Below, piece after piece: positions 24,655-34,830 of a DNA stretch of 64,000 nucleotides. Positions within the stretch are counted from its first letter, which is position 1; each line of letters opens with the position of its first letter. The DNA comes from Cricetomys ansorgei (lineage: Eukaryota > Chordata > Mammalia > Rodentia > Nesomyidae). Position numbers and translations under genes: made by a program. The stretch is from assembly GCA_026225945.1 (NCBI GenBank), contig JAMJFZ010001815.1, forward strand, positions 17,429,001-17,493,000, read 5' to 3'. Below the pieces are notes generated by a model. That model had not been told where the DNA came from. It did no database searches and saw nothing but the letters and a program-made list of their open reading frames with translations.

Positions 24655-25064
24655 TAATATTATGTGTCAACTTGGCTTTGCCACGGGATCCAACTTTTGG
24701 TCAAAGACCAGTATACTGGTTGCACTATAGATAGGTTTTAGGCATGATTGATACTTAGATAAACATTTAATAAAGAGTATTAGTCTTTATAATGTTACCC
24801 AGTCAGTTGAAGGCCTTTGAGAAAAGACAGGTTTCTTAAGGAAGAAAGATTTTGTATCTAGACTGCCTTTATTGAAGCTACAACAACTCTTGTCTGCTCC
24901 TGCAGCCCAGAGGACTGCTTTGCAGATTTAAAACCTGCCATCTATAGCTACTTCCTGTAACTAAATGGCCTTCCTTTCCCCTCTGGTCTCTACCTCTTCC
25001 TTTCTTCTCCAACTCATCTCACTTTTCATACAACCTATTGATTTCTTTTCTTTGATGGACCGAC
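24655..25064 (+). repeat. Ancient interspersed repeat of TGTCAACTTG type, family unresolved
   Basis: Begins with 'tatgtgtcaacttggctttg', a terminus shared by several old mammalian LTR/MER families. The later block at 24880-24940 ('ctgctcctgcagcccagagg') is consistent with the same families. Identity is too low to choose between an ERVL-type LTR and a DNA element. Confidence 0.4.
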
Positions 25065-25667
25065 GGACTCAAATCCAAATAGAATAAAGCTACCAAATAG
25101 AAAGATCTCTATATATTAATATTTTAATTCCAAAATAAACCAAAGAAAGTGCATTTAGTTACTGTTCTTACCAAATGGGCAAAACTTAATCCCTGAGAAG
25201 ATAAAGTTATAGTCTTGTATAGTGTGAAACTATGCTGAACTCAGGCATTATCATTCTTCATAGCCCTATTCATACCTTCATATACCTCGTTATTTGCTAG
25301 CACTCTGCCATAACTGTCACTGGGACTTAGCAGCAGTGGGGATTTTTGTGACAGGATTGTTGTTTTTCTATCATCTGTCTGTCTGTCTATCTATCTATTC
25401 ATCCTTTTGTTTATTTATTTTTATTTATCTATTTTCTGTTACTGTTGTGGGCTGCTGAGATGCTGAGACCATTCTCAGTTATGTTTGGTATTCATTTATT
25501 TCTTTTTATTAATATTTATTATTTAATTTATCAAATTTTATTTATTTATCAAATTTAATTATTGAATGTATTGATATTTTTATTTTCTTTCTTTCACATT
25601 GATTACCTACTTTTCTAAGGGAAGAGAAAATCATTGCAGTTGGATACTTATTTGGCATTGTTTTCAT
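25065..25667. other. Non-coding stretch with simple repeats
   Basis: Contains a TCTG/TCTA tract at about 25372-25400 and a TTTA-rich segment at 25405-25570. Nothing else recognised. Confidence 0.6.
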
Positions 25668-26060
25668 CAGTTACCTATCTAACTGCTGTAACAGAATACT
25701 TGAGAAGGAACAATTAAATGTAATGAAGGTTTATTTGGGCTCATGGTTTGAGAGTGTGGTTCACTATAGGGTGGAGGCATGATAGTGAGGAACAGAGCTC
25801 AGCCATGGTGGCAGGAGTGTGAGGCAGCTGCTTCCTTTCTGTCCGCAGTCACAAAAACAGGGAGAGATGAATGCTGGGACTTCACTTGCCTTCCCATTCT
25901 TATTCAGTATAGGACCCCAGTCCTTGGAGTGGTTCTGCCCACATTCAGGCATGGTCTTCTCACCTCAGTTAAACATTTTTGGAAATTATCTCATAGATAT
26001 GCCCTTGTATCTTCTAGGTGATTCTAAGTACAGTCCATGTTGACAATGAAGATTAATCAC
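25668..26060 (-). mobile_element. Solo LTR, rodent ERVL-MaLR (MT-type)
   Basis: Complement of a MaLR LTR. The plus strand opens with 'aactgctgtaacagaatact' and 'gaaggtttatttgggctcat', where 'tttatt' is the complement of the polyadenylation signal. The far end has 'ctcacctcagttaaacattt', 'ctaggtgattctaagtacag' and 'catgttgacaatgaagatta', a known MT-type LTR end. No internal region is present. Open frames at 25764-26043 on both strands are LTR-derived. Confidence 0.78.
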
Positions 26061-27189
26061 CACAGTTGTTCTAGCGCAGTTTTTGTTCTAAACTCTCACT
26101 GCTGCCCAGTCTATTGCAAACATATGTCTATGAGTAGGAAAATGAAAGAGTTGCATGTGTTGCATTGTCCTTCAGGAAAGGAGATCTAGAATAGTTGGAT
26201 TCTTTATGCTATAAAATATCCAAGATAAAGTTATTCCTAAACATCTCTAGTATTTAGAAATTCTTTGGAAAGAATCGTTACTCTGTTGTTAGAACTTTTA
26301 GCCTAATATACCCTTAAGATACTGTGCTAGGCAGTATTTCCCTTAGTGTGTTTGAGAGTGTCTCTCTTCGATAGAGGAGGAGTTTCCTGACATTAATAAT
26401 GTACTGTCTCTCATTGGTTTTGTTTGCAATTCTGTCAATGTATTATAGATGGGAACATGAATTATATTAAATATAACATGATTCTAAAAATTAAAATTTT
26501 TAAAAAATAAAAGTTATATAAGACTTACTATAATGAATAGTCTCCTCACCACAAATGGATATACATAGGAAATACTAACTATAAAAATATCTTTATATAA
26601 ATATATATAAAAATACGCCTGGTTTTATGGGACATTCACATTGGATATTGTATTTTTCTATTATGGAGACGTCATCTGATAGGGTAAACAACTACAAAGA
26701 AATTGTTAAAAGAGCTCGAATTTAAATGCAGCTTGAAGGAGCGGTGAACATGATATTATCTTGTTTTATCATGCAAAGAGAAAAATGGCTTAAAAGAGTA
26801 GGTGTTCTCAGAGCCTGAGCTGGGAGAGGTACTGAGTTTCTGTGAATTCAGTTCTGATAGCACTCTCTGAGAGGGAGGGTAATTGCATTCATTTAAAGCT
26901 GACATGAAGTAGTAGCTCAGATCAGTAATTTGTTCAGAACACCATAATCAGTTAAATAAAAAGGCAAAATTAAAACCAAGTACTTGTAGTTCCAAATCAA
27001 AAGGAACTTTTCGTGGGTTCATAGAGTAGGTTGTAGTTGAAATATAAGACTGTGCGTCAGTATAACAGATTATAAAGTTCGTGTTTTGGACTTTGTTTTG
27101 GGAGTGTCTTGATTGCGGCTAACTGGTACATATTAGACTCTTCCTCCTCTGTGCTTGCAAATGTTGTTCTTCAAGGCAAAGGGAATTAT
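26061..27189. other. Non-coding stretch, nothing recognised
   Basis: Very AT-rich around 26450-26620 (A/T runs such as 'ttatataaatatatataaaa'). No repeat family or gene seen. Confidence 0.55.
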
Positions 27190-27578
27190 TAATAGCCAAA
27201 GATAGTTTGCAGAACAGCAGAAAAGCTGTGGCAGTTATACATGTGATGAGATTTATACCCAGAATACATGAGGTAATGACAAATTTCATTTCCAAACAAT
27301 CTAATCCATCAATTTGCAAATGAACTGAACAGTTTTCAAGAGAATTGGCTGATAAATATATAAAATAGCACTCAACATCCTTAGCCACCAGTGAGTGCAA
27401 ATCAGAACTACATAGAGATCACATTATATCCCAGTCCTGATGGCTGTATCAAGGAAACAAAAGAGCACATACTGGTAAGGATGGGCAGTGGGGTCTTTGA
27501 TGACTGGACGGGGTTGGAAATTGCTGTAGCCATTATGGAAATCAGTGCAGAGGTTCCTCAGTAAACTAAAAGAAAACA
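27190..27578 (+). mobile_element. L1 ORF2 remnant, upstream piece
   Basis: Follows L1 ORF2 near its 3' end: 'gatttatacccagaatacat', 'gagtgcaaatcagaactaca', 'catactggtaaggatgggca', 'ccattatggaaatcagtgca' and 'gaggttcctcagtaaactaa'. These are the counterparts of 'gaaatgcaaatcaaaac', 'tgctggagaggatgtgg' and 'tctggaaatcagtctggcggttcctcag'. Stops and indels make it inactive. The same L1 resumes at about 28.14 kb. Confidence 0.85.
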
Positions 27579-27960
27579 AGAATATGCCAACTGGAATCAG
27601 TTAAAACACAAGCATCTAAATAGACCTCTGAGGATATTTTCTTGATGGGATAATTGAAGGTGGGAAGACCAGTCCTAAATATGGATCATCCAAAATCTGG
27701 GCCAGGATTTCTATATGAAAGCCTGCATAAAAGGAAATAGAAGAAGGAAGCTTCTGTTTTGTTTTCTTCTGCTTGCTATCACTCTCTCTGGCAAGCTCAT
27801 GTGTCTTGATGCTGAAGCATTCCTCTGATGGTATCAGAAGTACTTCTTTGGAATTTCAAAGTGTAAGGAAAACAATGTGAGATATCGAGCCTATTGGCCT
27901 TAATAGCTATTGGGGGCCTTTCTGTTGGGAGTCAGCCGTTGTTGGAATAGTTAGAACACA
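27579..27960 (+). mobile_element. Probable MaLR-type LTR inserted in L1
   Basis: Interrupts two L1 pieces that are close to each other in the L1 consensus. Text such as 'ttttcttgatgggataattg', 'aaggtgggaagaccagtcct' and the following pyrimidine-rich 'gctatcactctctctggc' resembles rodent MT-type LTRs, with weak identity. The nesting shows it arrived after the L1. Confidence 0.45.
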
Positions 27961-28007
27961 GCCTATAAGTATTAAATCATATATACCATACATACACACA
28001 TATGGAT

Positions 28008-28172
28008 ATTGCGTCAATAAAAATGAATGGGCATATGTCTCATTATATCTATACATGTATATGTGTATGTGTGTATGTATATATATATTTCAATATATCT
28101 ATATATCTAAAGCTATATATCTATCTATATTGAGATACTTGGCCATTCATTTCTATTGATGCAGTATTCATA
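28008..28172. repeat. Imperfect inverted repeat with AT-rich centre
   Basis: The arm at 28008-28050 and the complement of 28126-28168 match at about 34 of 43 positions (shared core 'aaatgaatgg'). The centre (28051-28125) is a TATATC/TATG simple repeat. The right arm is L1 sequence, so the left arm is an inverted duplicate of it. Confidence 0.75.
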
Positions 28173-28630
28173 ATAGTTAAGATATAGACAGAGCCTAGTT
28201 GTTCACCAACAGATTAATAAAGAAAAGGTAGTATATGAGGCATATGTTTGTGTGTGTGTGTGTGTGTGTGTGGTGTGAACACGATGGAAGTTTGGTCACC
28301 TACAAAGAAGAATGAAAATATGCCATCTACAGGAAGATAGTGGAATTGGATATCATAATGTAAAGTACAATAAGCCAGACAGAGACAGGTGTGCCATACT
28401 ATTTCTTATATGTGGTATGCATATCTCTATATGTACATATACCTGAATATCTATATATGTATAAAATAAAAGTATAACAGGAACTACTTAGGGAGAAGAA
28501 GGCAGTTAGTGAAGTCAAAAACTGTAGAAAGTAATAGAGATTATTATCATCGAAGCCCAATGATGAATATGTATGAAAATGTCATAAATATCCCCGTTAT
28601 TTTGTACCTTAAATATATTATGCTAAAATT
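28131..28630 (+). mobile_element. L1 ORF2 3' end and 3' UTR remnant, downstream piece
   Basis: Continues the L1: 'gtattcataatagttaagat', 'caccaacagattaataaaga', 'acaaagaagaatgaaaatat', 'aggaagatagtggaattgga' and 'acaataagccagacagagac' are clear counterparts of the L1 ORF2 C-terminal text. A (TG)n at 28249-28272 has grown inside it. The last 200 bases are probable 3' UTR. Heavily mutated. Confidence 0.9.
28249..28272. repeat. (TG)n microsatellite
   Basis: About 12 TG units inside the L1 remnant. Confidence 0.92.
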
Positions 28631-29191
28631 TGTTTGCAGATATTGAAATTTATATGTGAGTAAAGCAGTTCAGTTGTGTTCAATTGGTATTGTCAGAGGA
28701 AATTATTTCTTCTCCCCCCACAAGTTTAGAAAGGAAGAGAGTAGCAGAAATAAACAAGTTGGAAATGTGCTGCTTAACTGATAAATTGACACCCCTTCTC
28801 CTTCTCTCAAGCTTGAATTTTGGTAGCTGTGAATACACAAACAGGGAAAACCAGTGAAGCAATAATAAATTAACAAATAACTGCCACAAAATTTAACTTC
28901 AATCTTAAAAAAAAAAAAAATCAATTTTGAAATAAAATGCATGCTGACATGTAAACGTTTTAAGATAGGCGAGAGAGGAGATTAAAAGGGAAAGGAAAGA
29001 AACTTATTACAGTAGGACCTATCATCCAAATATAATATTTTGGGACAAGAAATTTTAGAAGAAAATAATAAATTGGAATCAAAATGAAGAAATTAAATTA
29101 TTCATAAAAGATGAAGAAAGACAGCTTGGAAGACAAGCTGAAGATGTCAATGAAATGACACAAGGCATGAAAAAGAGGAAGCAAAATGAAT
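28631..29191. other. Non-coding stretch, nothing recognised
   Basis: Includes a run of A at about 28907-28920. Overlapping minus-strand frames of 69 and 79 codons look like chance. Confidence 0.5.
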
Positions 29192-29237
29192 AGGAGGAGG
29201 AGGAGGAGGAGAAGGAGGAGGAGGAGGAGGAGGAGGC
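29192..29237. repeat. (AGG)n microsatellite
   Basis: About 15 AGG units with one AAG interruption. It explains the poly-serine stretch in the minus-strand frame at 29079-29306. Confidence 0.96.
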
Positions 29238-29654
29238 AAACAAATCTACAGAGGCATGTACTTCCTTCATAGTTTTCTTACTTGTCCTCCCTGTGAGTGA
29301 AATCACAGGTGTGTGTGTGAGGAAGTAAGAGAAGGAGGCTCCTGGTGGACTCCCGGGATAGAGTGGTTTTCTTGCTCTGGCTTAGCAAGGAAGTTTCCCA
29401 TGGCTCTTCTAATTTAGCAGCCTCCAAACTCTAGATAAGTCAAGTACTAATTGAAGAAATTGATAACCGTACTTGATCTTCCCTCAGAATATTGTCTCTC
29501 TGTCTCTGTCTCATCTCTTGTTCTCTATCTCTTTCACTCTGTATCCCTAATCCCCCCATTTTTCTATTGAAGATTGGACCCAGCATGTCAAGCGAACACT
29601 TTATGTATTCAAAATATTTTGACCTAAATGCTATTCTCCGTCGAAGGGGAGAGT
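29238..29654. other. Non-coding stretch with pyrimidine-rich patch
   Basis: 29490-29540 is a TCTC/TGTC-rich low-complexity patch. Nothing else assigned. Confidence 0.5.
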
Positions 29655-29750
29655 GAATCCTATCACTCAGGAAGCTGCAGCAGAAGGAGGGCAGGTCCAT
29701 GCCAGCCTGAAATAAATAGGGGAACACTGTCTCAAGAAAAAATAAATAGG
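29655..29750 (+). repeat. B1-type (PB1) SINE, 5'-truncated
   Basis: 'cactcaggaagctgcagcag', 'ccatgccagcctgaaataaa' and 'aacactgtctcaagaaaaaa' follow the 7SL-derived SINE order. The start of the element is missing. Confidence 0.65.
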
Positions 29751-29929
29751 CATAAAGTCATCCTGCAATATTTTGTTTGTTTCCTAAATGAAAGCATGCC
29801 ACTGTGTGGAAGCTGTTACGTTTCTTGAATGCTAATTCAGTAATGGAGCCGTAATGAAGCTAATCTGTGGCAAGAGGCTGCCGTTTAAGTATCTACCTAA
29901 GCTGTGAATCTCTTTCCAGCTACATTTTT

Positions 29930-30100
29930 ATGTACTTGCTTTGCTTTACTAATATTTCTAGAGCCTTGCATTCTCAGATAGACTGTAAAATCCCTCCAAG
30001 ACAGAAACAGTATCATACTACTTTTATGGCCTGTATTGCTTTGGGTATAGTGCTGAGTAAAATGTGCTTTCCAGTGAATGTGTGTTGGATTATTGATCTA
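29930..30100 (+). repeat. L2 3'-end fragment
   Basis: 'agactgtaaaatccctccaa' followed by 'gacagaaacagtatcatact' and 'gtgaatgtgtgttggatta' matches the L2 3' end (agactgtgagctccctgagggcaggga ... aatatttgttgaatga). The 82-codon frame here is repeat-derived. Confidence 0.7.
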
Positions 30101-31027
30101 GTATTTGGATCGTAAAAGAAAGCCTGTGGTATTTCCAGGCTACCAAGGCTTCCAAATCAACCTGCACTTACTGAAAGCATCTGGTTTAGATTTAAAAGAT
30201 AAGACTTTTCTAAATTGTGGTAATTTCTAATTAAATTTGAAGAATAAAAAGAATGACAATACCTTTAGAACCAACATTTTTAGAATGATGACATAATTAC
30301 CTTCCTACGTGGTTCTAGAAATCATAAATAAATCTTAGTTTAAAAACATTAATTTTCTTTTCTGGCAGTGTGAGTACACCATCCATTAATTAAACCGAGA
30401 CAAGGATGCTTAGGATATTGGCACAGTTTGTTATTTTATTAGGATGCTTGTGTTTCTTAGAAGCTCCACAACAAAGCAAAACAATAAGAGAAACACATAA
30501 ATCTGGAGTTCCTTCCTTAGGCTGCTCATTTGTTTCTTTTCCTGCCTCATGAAAGCTGAGCTGCGCTCACTGCAGTTCTTCTGGCTCGGGTGCAGTGCAC
30601 TCTTGATAACTCGGTTTCTGAAGTATTGCTGTAGTTTTATTTTTTTTCCTTCTTCCTGTCAGAAGGAACTGTAACAAGGGTCTATTTCTTGAGATGTCAT
30701 GACTTTCTTATTTCATGATTTCTTTCCCTGTAGCCTGAACGTTTCAACACATCATTCAGGGTTTATTGTTATAAATAGAATCATAGGAACTTCCAGAACT
30801 TTCAGGTTAATTACAGAGGGTCTCATGAAACACAGTGTATCCAGGTTTCCCCTTTGACACAGATGTTCTTTGAAATGTGATGATGAATATAACTTTGGTG
30901 GAATGAACTATGTTGATGAACTACCAGTTAATAAAATCATCCTAGAAAATAATTTACTTCTTTATGACACATTGAGTCAATTGAGATACCGAAGTATCTT
31001 TTTATTAAAGTATAGAAAATTAAAATT
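30101..31027. other. Repeat-free non-coding block
   Basis: No transposon signature. The segment 30440-30900 is less AT-rich and could be conserved non-coding sequence, but only a cross-species comparison would tell. Confidence 0.45.
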
Positions 31028-31222
31028 TATTTTATGAATATGAATATTTGCTTGCATGTTTGTATGTGGACCAGGTGCATGCCTGGTGCCTACAAAGGGC
31101 AGAAGAGGTTGTCAGGTTCCCTGAATTGTAGTTTTAATGGTTGTGAACTTCGGTGTGGGTGCTGGCAACCGACTCTGAATACTCTGGAAGAGCAGAGCCA
31201 TCTCTCCATCCCCACCAAATAA
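31028..31222 (-). repeat. B3 SINE
   Basis: Complement of B3: 'ggaccaggtgcatgcctggt', 'gggcagaagaggttgtcagg', 'cggtgtgggtgctggcaacc', 'ctctggaagagcagagccat' and 'ctctccatcccc'. The end carries the complement of the A box. The 62-codon frame across it is an artefact. Confidence 0.9.
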
Positions 31223-32944
31223 CTTTTAAAAATTTGATGTCTTCACTCATGTCAATTAAACACATTCAGTTGTTTATAAATAGGCCTAATCCTTAGAACA
31301 CAGATCACAACTTGTATACAACATGTTTCAAATGCCTCTCAGGGTTTCAGAATTTAAATAAATTCACATTGAACTCTGGATTTTATGTTGTTCTCAAGAG
31401 AATTAGAAGATTCAAAAGCACCAAACCAACAATTTTCCCAACCTACTGGCAATCATAGCCCTTCCTGTTAACATTAGTCTGGGCCAAGTGGTTCTCATCA
31501 GCAGTGAGTCAACCTATTTTCATTAGAGAGAGAAGCTAAAATTAATTTGAGGTATACATGTCCTGTGCTTCATCACAACTCCTATCTAGCCCAATAAGTA
31601 TATGCCATTCTCTGGGTCTCTATAAACTTTAGAGACTGTGATACGTGCTCTGGAACTTATGAAAGACAGATGTGTGAATTGAAAAAACAAAACAAAACCA
31701 GAGTTAAAATTTGACTTCATTTGCATTAATTGTATGGGCGGTGTAATTAGAGTAGTAGAGTGACATGAAATGTCAAATTGAGGAGTGTGTCCTCGTCTTA
31801 TGAGCTCCTTTCTTCACAGGCTGCTTTGCATATGTTCTTTTCATGAGATGCTCACATTTATTACTTATACGATTGTTGATATGCAAGATTGTAAGTATTA
31901 TCATCATTATAAAGTTGTAGCACTTCATTAATTCTGAGAGTCAGATAAAATCTAGAACTTGCAAATTAAAACAATAATACTAATAATGGTGCTGAATGTC
32001 AGAAGAATATCATCATAATAAAACATTTCAGAAAGGTTATTATTTTGAGTTATCTAATGACTTAACCTCATAGATGTTTTGAAATTATGTACATTTATGT
32101 AAATGATGGCTTTTCTTCATTTTGTTTTAAATTGCTTGTTTCATTTTAAAGATTGGAAAAAAGTTATTCCCTATTACTTCTCTTTAAAATATTTATCTTG
32201 TGATTAATTTCTAAATAGTATTGCTTTCTTGCATAAAATTAAATACTTGGTAATTAATATGAAATATAGCACTTTAGACTGTGCATAATGTATTAGTTTT
32301 GGCAAAGTTTACTGGCATTGCAGACTCCATGGTTTTAGTGATTGAATACAATAGGACTTTACTGTTCAAGTAATCAGTTCAGTGAAGATAACCTGACTAG
32401 TGGATGGCTTTCCTTTCTGGTACAATAGGATTCAGATTCATTCCATGAAGGACTGTATTTACTGGGGCGGGGGCATGAAGTCCTGGGAACCCACATAGAA
32501 GAAAAGAAGAAAGTTTATAGAAATGTGAATTTTCTTCTTGTGGACCAAAAGTTCTTTGACCATATTTTTAATTGGCAAAATTTAGCCAGCTGCCCACATT
32601 TAAACACAAAGACCATTGAGGGAATCTCAGGTCAAGTAGCCACTTTCAGGGAAAACCCACATTATATTTAATGAGGAACATGAATTTTGTTGATCAAAGT
32701 GCTGCCTCTCACAGGCAACTTTGGCTGTAATCATTAATGCATCATCCTATTGAAACTCCACTCTATACTTACTAGAGTGACTTTGGTGAGCATAGAGTTT
32801 ACTTTTTCTTTTTCAATAAAAAGAAAATTCAACTTGAATCTCATGTTCAAAAGAAAGCATTATTAAAAGAAGAAAATAGTTATTTTTCTTAGAGAGGAAA
32901 AGTTGATTGTTATAAGGAAAACACTTAAAGATAGCACAACAATC
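31223..32944. other. Non-coding stretch, nothing recognised
   Basis: Mostly unique AT-rich DNA with no named repeat or coding signal. A G-rich patch ('actggggcgggggcatgaag') lies near 32460. Confidence 0.5.
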
Positions 32945-33088
32945 TTAGTGTGGTATCATGTCCGCAATCTCCACACTCAAGATGGCAAGGTCAGAGGGTT
33001 GCCACGTGCCCAAAGCCAGCCTGGACAAAATGGTAAGATCTTGTCTTGAAAGCACACAAGAAAAGAAAAACAAATAAATAAAAATCAA
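32945..33088 (+). repeat. B1-type (PB1) SINE, diverged
   Basis: 'tgtggtatcatgtccgcaat', 'gatggcaaggtcagagggtt', 'caaagccagcctggacaaaa' and 'ttgtcttgaaagcacacaag', with an A-rich tail, follow the 7SL-derived SINE layout. Confidence 0.7.
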
Positions 33089-33131
33089 AACATTACAGCA
33101 AACTTTGTAAATAGATGCCACATATTGTTAT

Positions 33132-33440
33132 CACTTAAATGTTTTGTCCCTACAAATTTAAGTTGAAACCTTTACTTCCAAGGTTATGCAAAGAGGAGAC
33201 AGAGTTTTTGAGAGTTGATTAGTGTATGGAAATGGGTTCTTATGAATGGCATTAGTACCTAAAACAGATACATTTTCCCTTCTTGTATATTTGGACACAG
33301 GTAGGAGGTACTGTGTATGAACCAGTTGTATATTATCAATGACATATCAGTTTTGCCCTCAGTGTGGACTTAGACTTAGGAGAGTGAGAAATAAGTTTCT
33401 ATGATGTCTAAACTAGCCAGTTTATTCTGTAGTATCTAAA
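33132..33440 (+). mobile_element. MST/MLT-like MaLR LTR, diverged
   Basis: Opens with 'atgttttgtccctacaaatt' and 'taagttgaaacctttacttc', as in MaLR LTRs (tgtccctacaaaattcatatgttgaaaccc). The 3' part has 'ggagagtgagaaataagttt' and 'ccagtttattctgtagtatc' (agaactgtgagaaataaatt ... cccagtctgtggtattctgt). Order and spacing are right. Confidence 0.7.
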
Positions 33441-34244
33441 AGGGATAGGTAACTTTTCAAGTAAATATAGGATAAAGAAATAATGCAGCAAGAAGGAAAA
33501 AATGTCAATAAACTTTGAACATAAAACAGAAGCAGGAAGATGGAAATAGTAAAGATAAAACTACACAAACTAAATCGAGGAAGAGAGTGAAAGATGTCCA
33601 CAGCAGACAAGTAGAAAAAGGCAAGTTCTGAGGTGGATTTTGGAGGGCAGACCCAGTTAAGTTCTTTGTTAATGAGTTTTTGAACATTGCGGAGTCATTC
33701 TGAAGTATGGAAGAGCTGGCTAACTTTAGAGCGAACTCTTCAACCCCTTTAATCCTAAATCCTTTGAAGTCTTCTCTGAATGGAATAACTGGAGAATCTC
33801 AAAAAAGATGTAAATTAATTTTTAAACCTTGGGATCAGGAGCCAGAACTGCAAGGAGTCAGTCACGTTGGGTCATTTACCCCATCCTATGTGGCATACAA
33901 TCAGGTATCAATTCATAGCACTTCCAATGAATATTTTAGAATAACTGAAAAGGGAAAGAGCCTCAAGGCATTAAGATATTTTTTTCTGTCTTACTCATTG
34001 ATTCTTTGCAATTCTCTTTGTTTACCTCTAACAGCAAAAATGAGATATCCATTGCTTGAAATCTCTACACTAAAATAGCACTTTTAAAATCTCACTATTT
34101 TATTATCCAATAAAAGTTAAGCACTGTACAAATCTTTGATACTATTATTTTTCTGGTTTAAAGGGTAAAATATCTGGGTGACAAAGTTGGAAATATTATG
34201 GACATTTTCAAAACGATAGCCATTTAAAAAATTCTCTCGATTTC
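33441..34244. other. Non-coding stretch, nothing recognised
   Basis: A 123-codon plus-strand frame (33707-34078) has no recognisable family and no flanking gene context. No repeat assigned. Confidence 0.5.
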
Positions 34245-34830
34245 TTGCAGGAGTACCGTATTTACATCATTTCTACTCCCCCACTTCCTCTTACAACTCC
34301 TACCATGTACCCCTAGCTAGTTAATTATTATTGTTATATGCACATACATGAACAGACTCACACATAACACATACATGCACACAATTTCTTGAGTACATTT
34401 AGGGTTGCCCATTTTACATGTCTTTAATACTGACCACTTGGGACTAGATAACCTAACAGGGTCCTTCTTCCTGGAGAACTCTGATTTACCCTCTCTTAGC
34501 AGCCATAGATTGTAACTTCACCTAGAGGTAGGGCCTGTCAGATTTCCTTCATCCACAAAGACATGCAGCATGTACAGTCATTAGGTAGGTCTTGCTTCCT
34601 CATATTGTTGCGATATCATGATTATAATGGCCATGTCCTGTCTAGTGGACATTATCTCACTGGTATCCTGGAACTCTGGCTTTTTATAATTTTTCTACCC
34701 CCTCTTCTGTGATGGTCCCTGAATCTGAGGTGTAAGGATTGCATTGTAGAGGTATGAGTTATTTGGGGATCCCCACAGTCTCTACAGTTTGATCAATTGT
34801 GTAGGGGAGAACCAACTACTGTCATTTTTA
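34245..34830 (-). mobile_element. Rodent L1 3' UTR fragment
   Basis: The plus strand reads as the complement of rodent L1 3' UTR: 'ttgagtacatttagggttgc', 'actgaccacttgggactaga', 'tggagaactctgatttaccc', 'cagcagccatagattgtaac', 'tctagtggacattatctcac', 'ccctgaatctgaggtgtaag' and 'gttatttggggatccccaca'. Colinearity over nearly 600 bp is strong. ORF2 is absent, so it was 5'-truncated at insertion or later cut. Confidence 0.87.

Noticed and set aside
29079..29306. Serine-rich minus-strand frame
   Set aside because: Serine run is the (AGG)n repeat read on the other strand.
33707..34078. 123-codon plus-strand frame
   Set aside because: No family resemblance and no gene context. Treated as chance.
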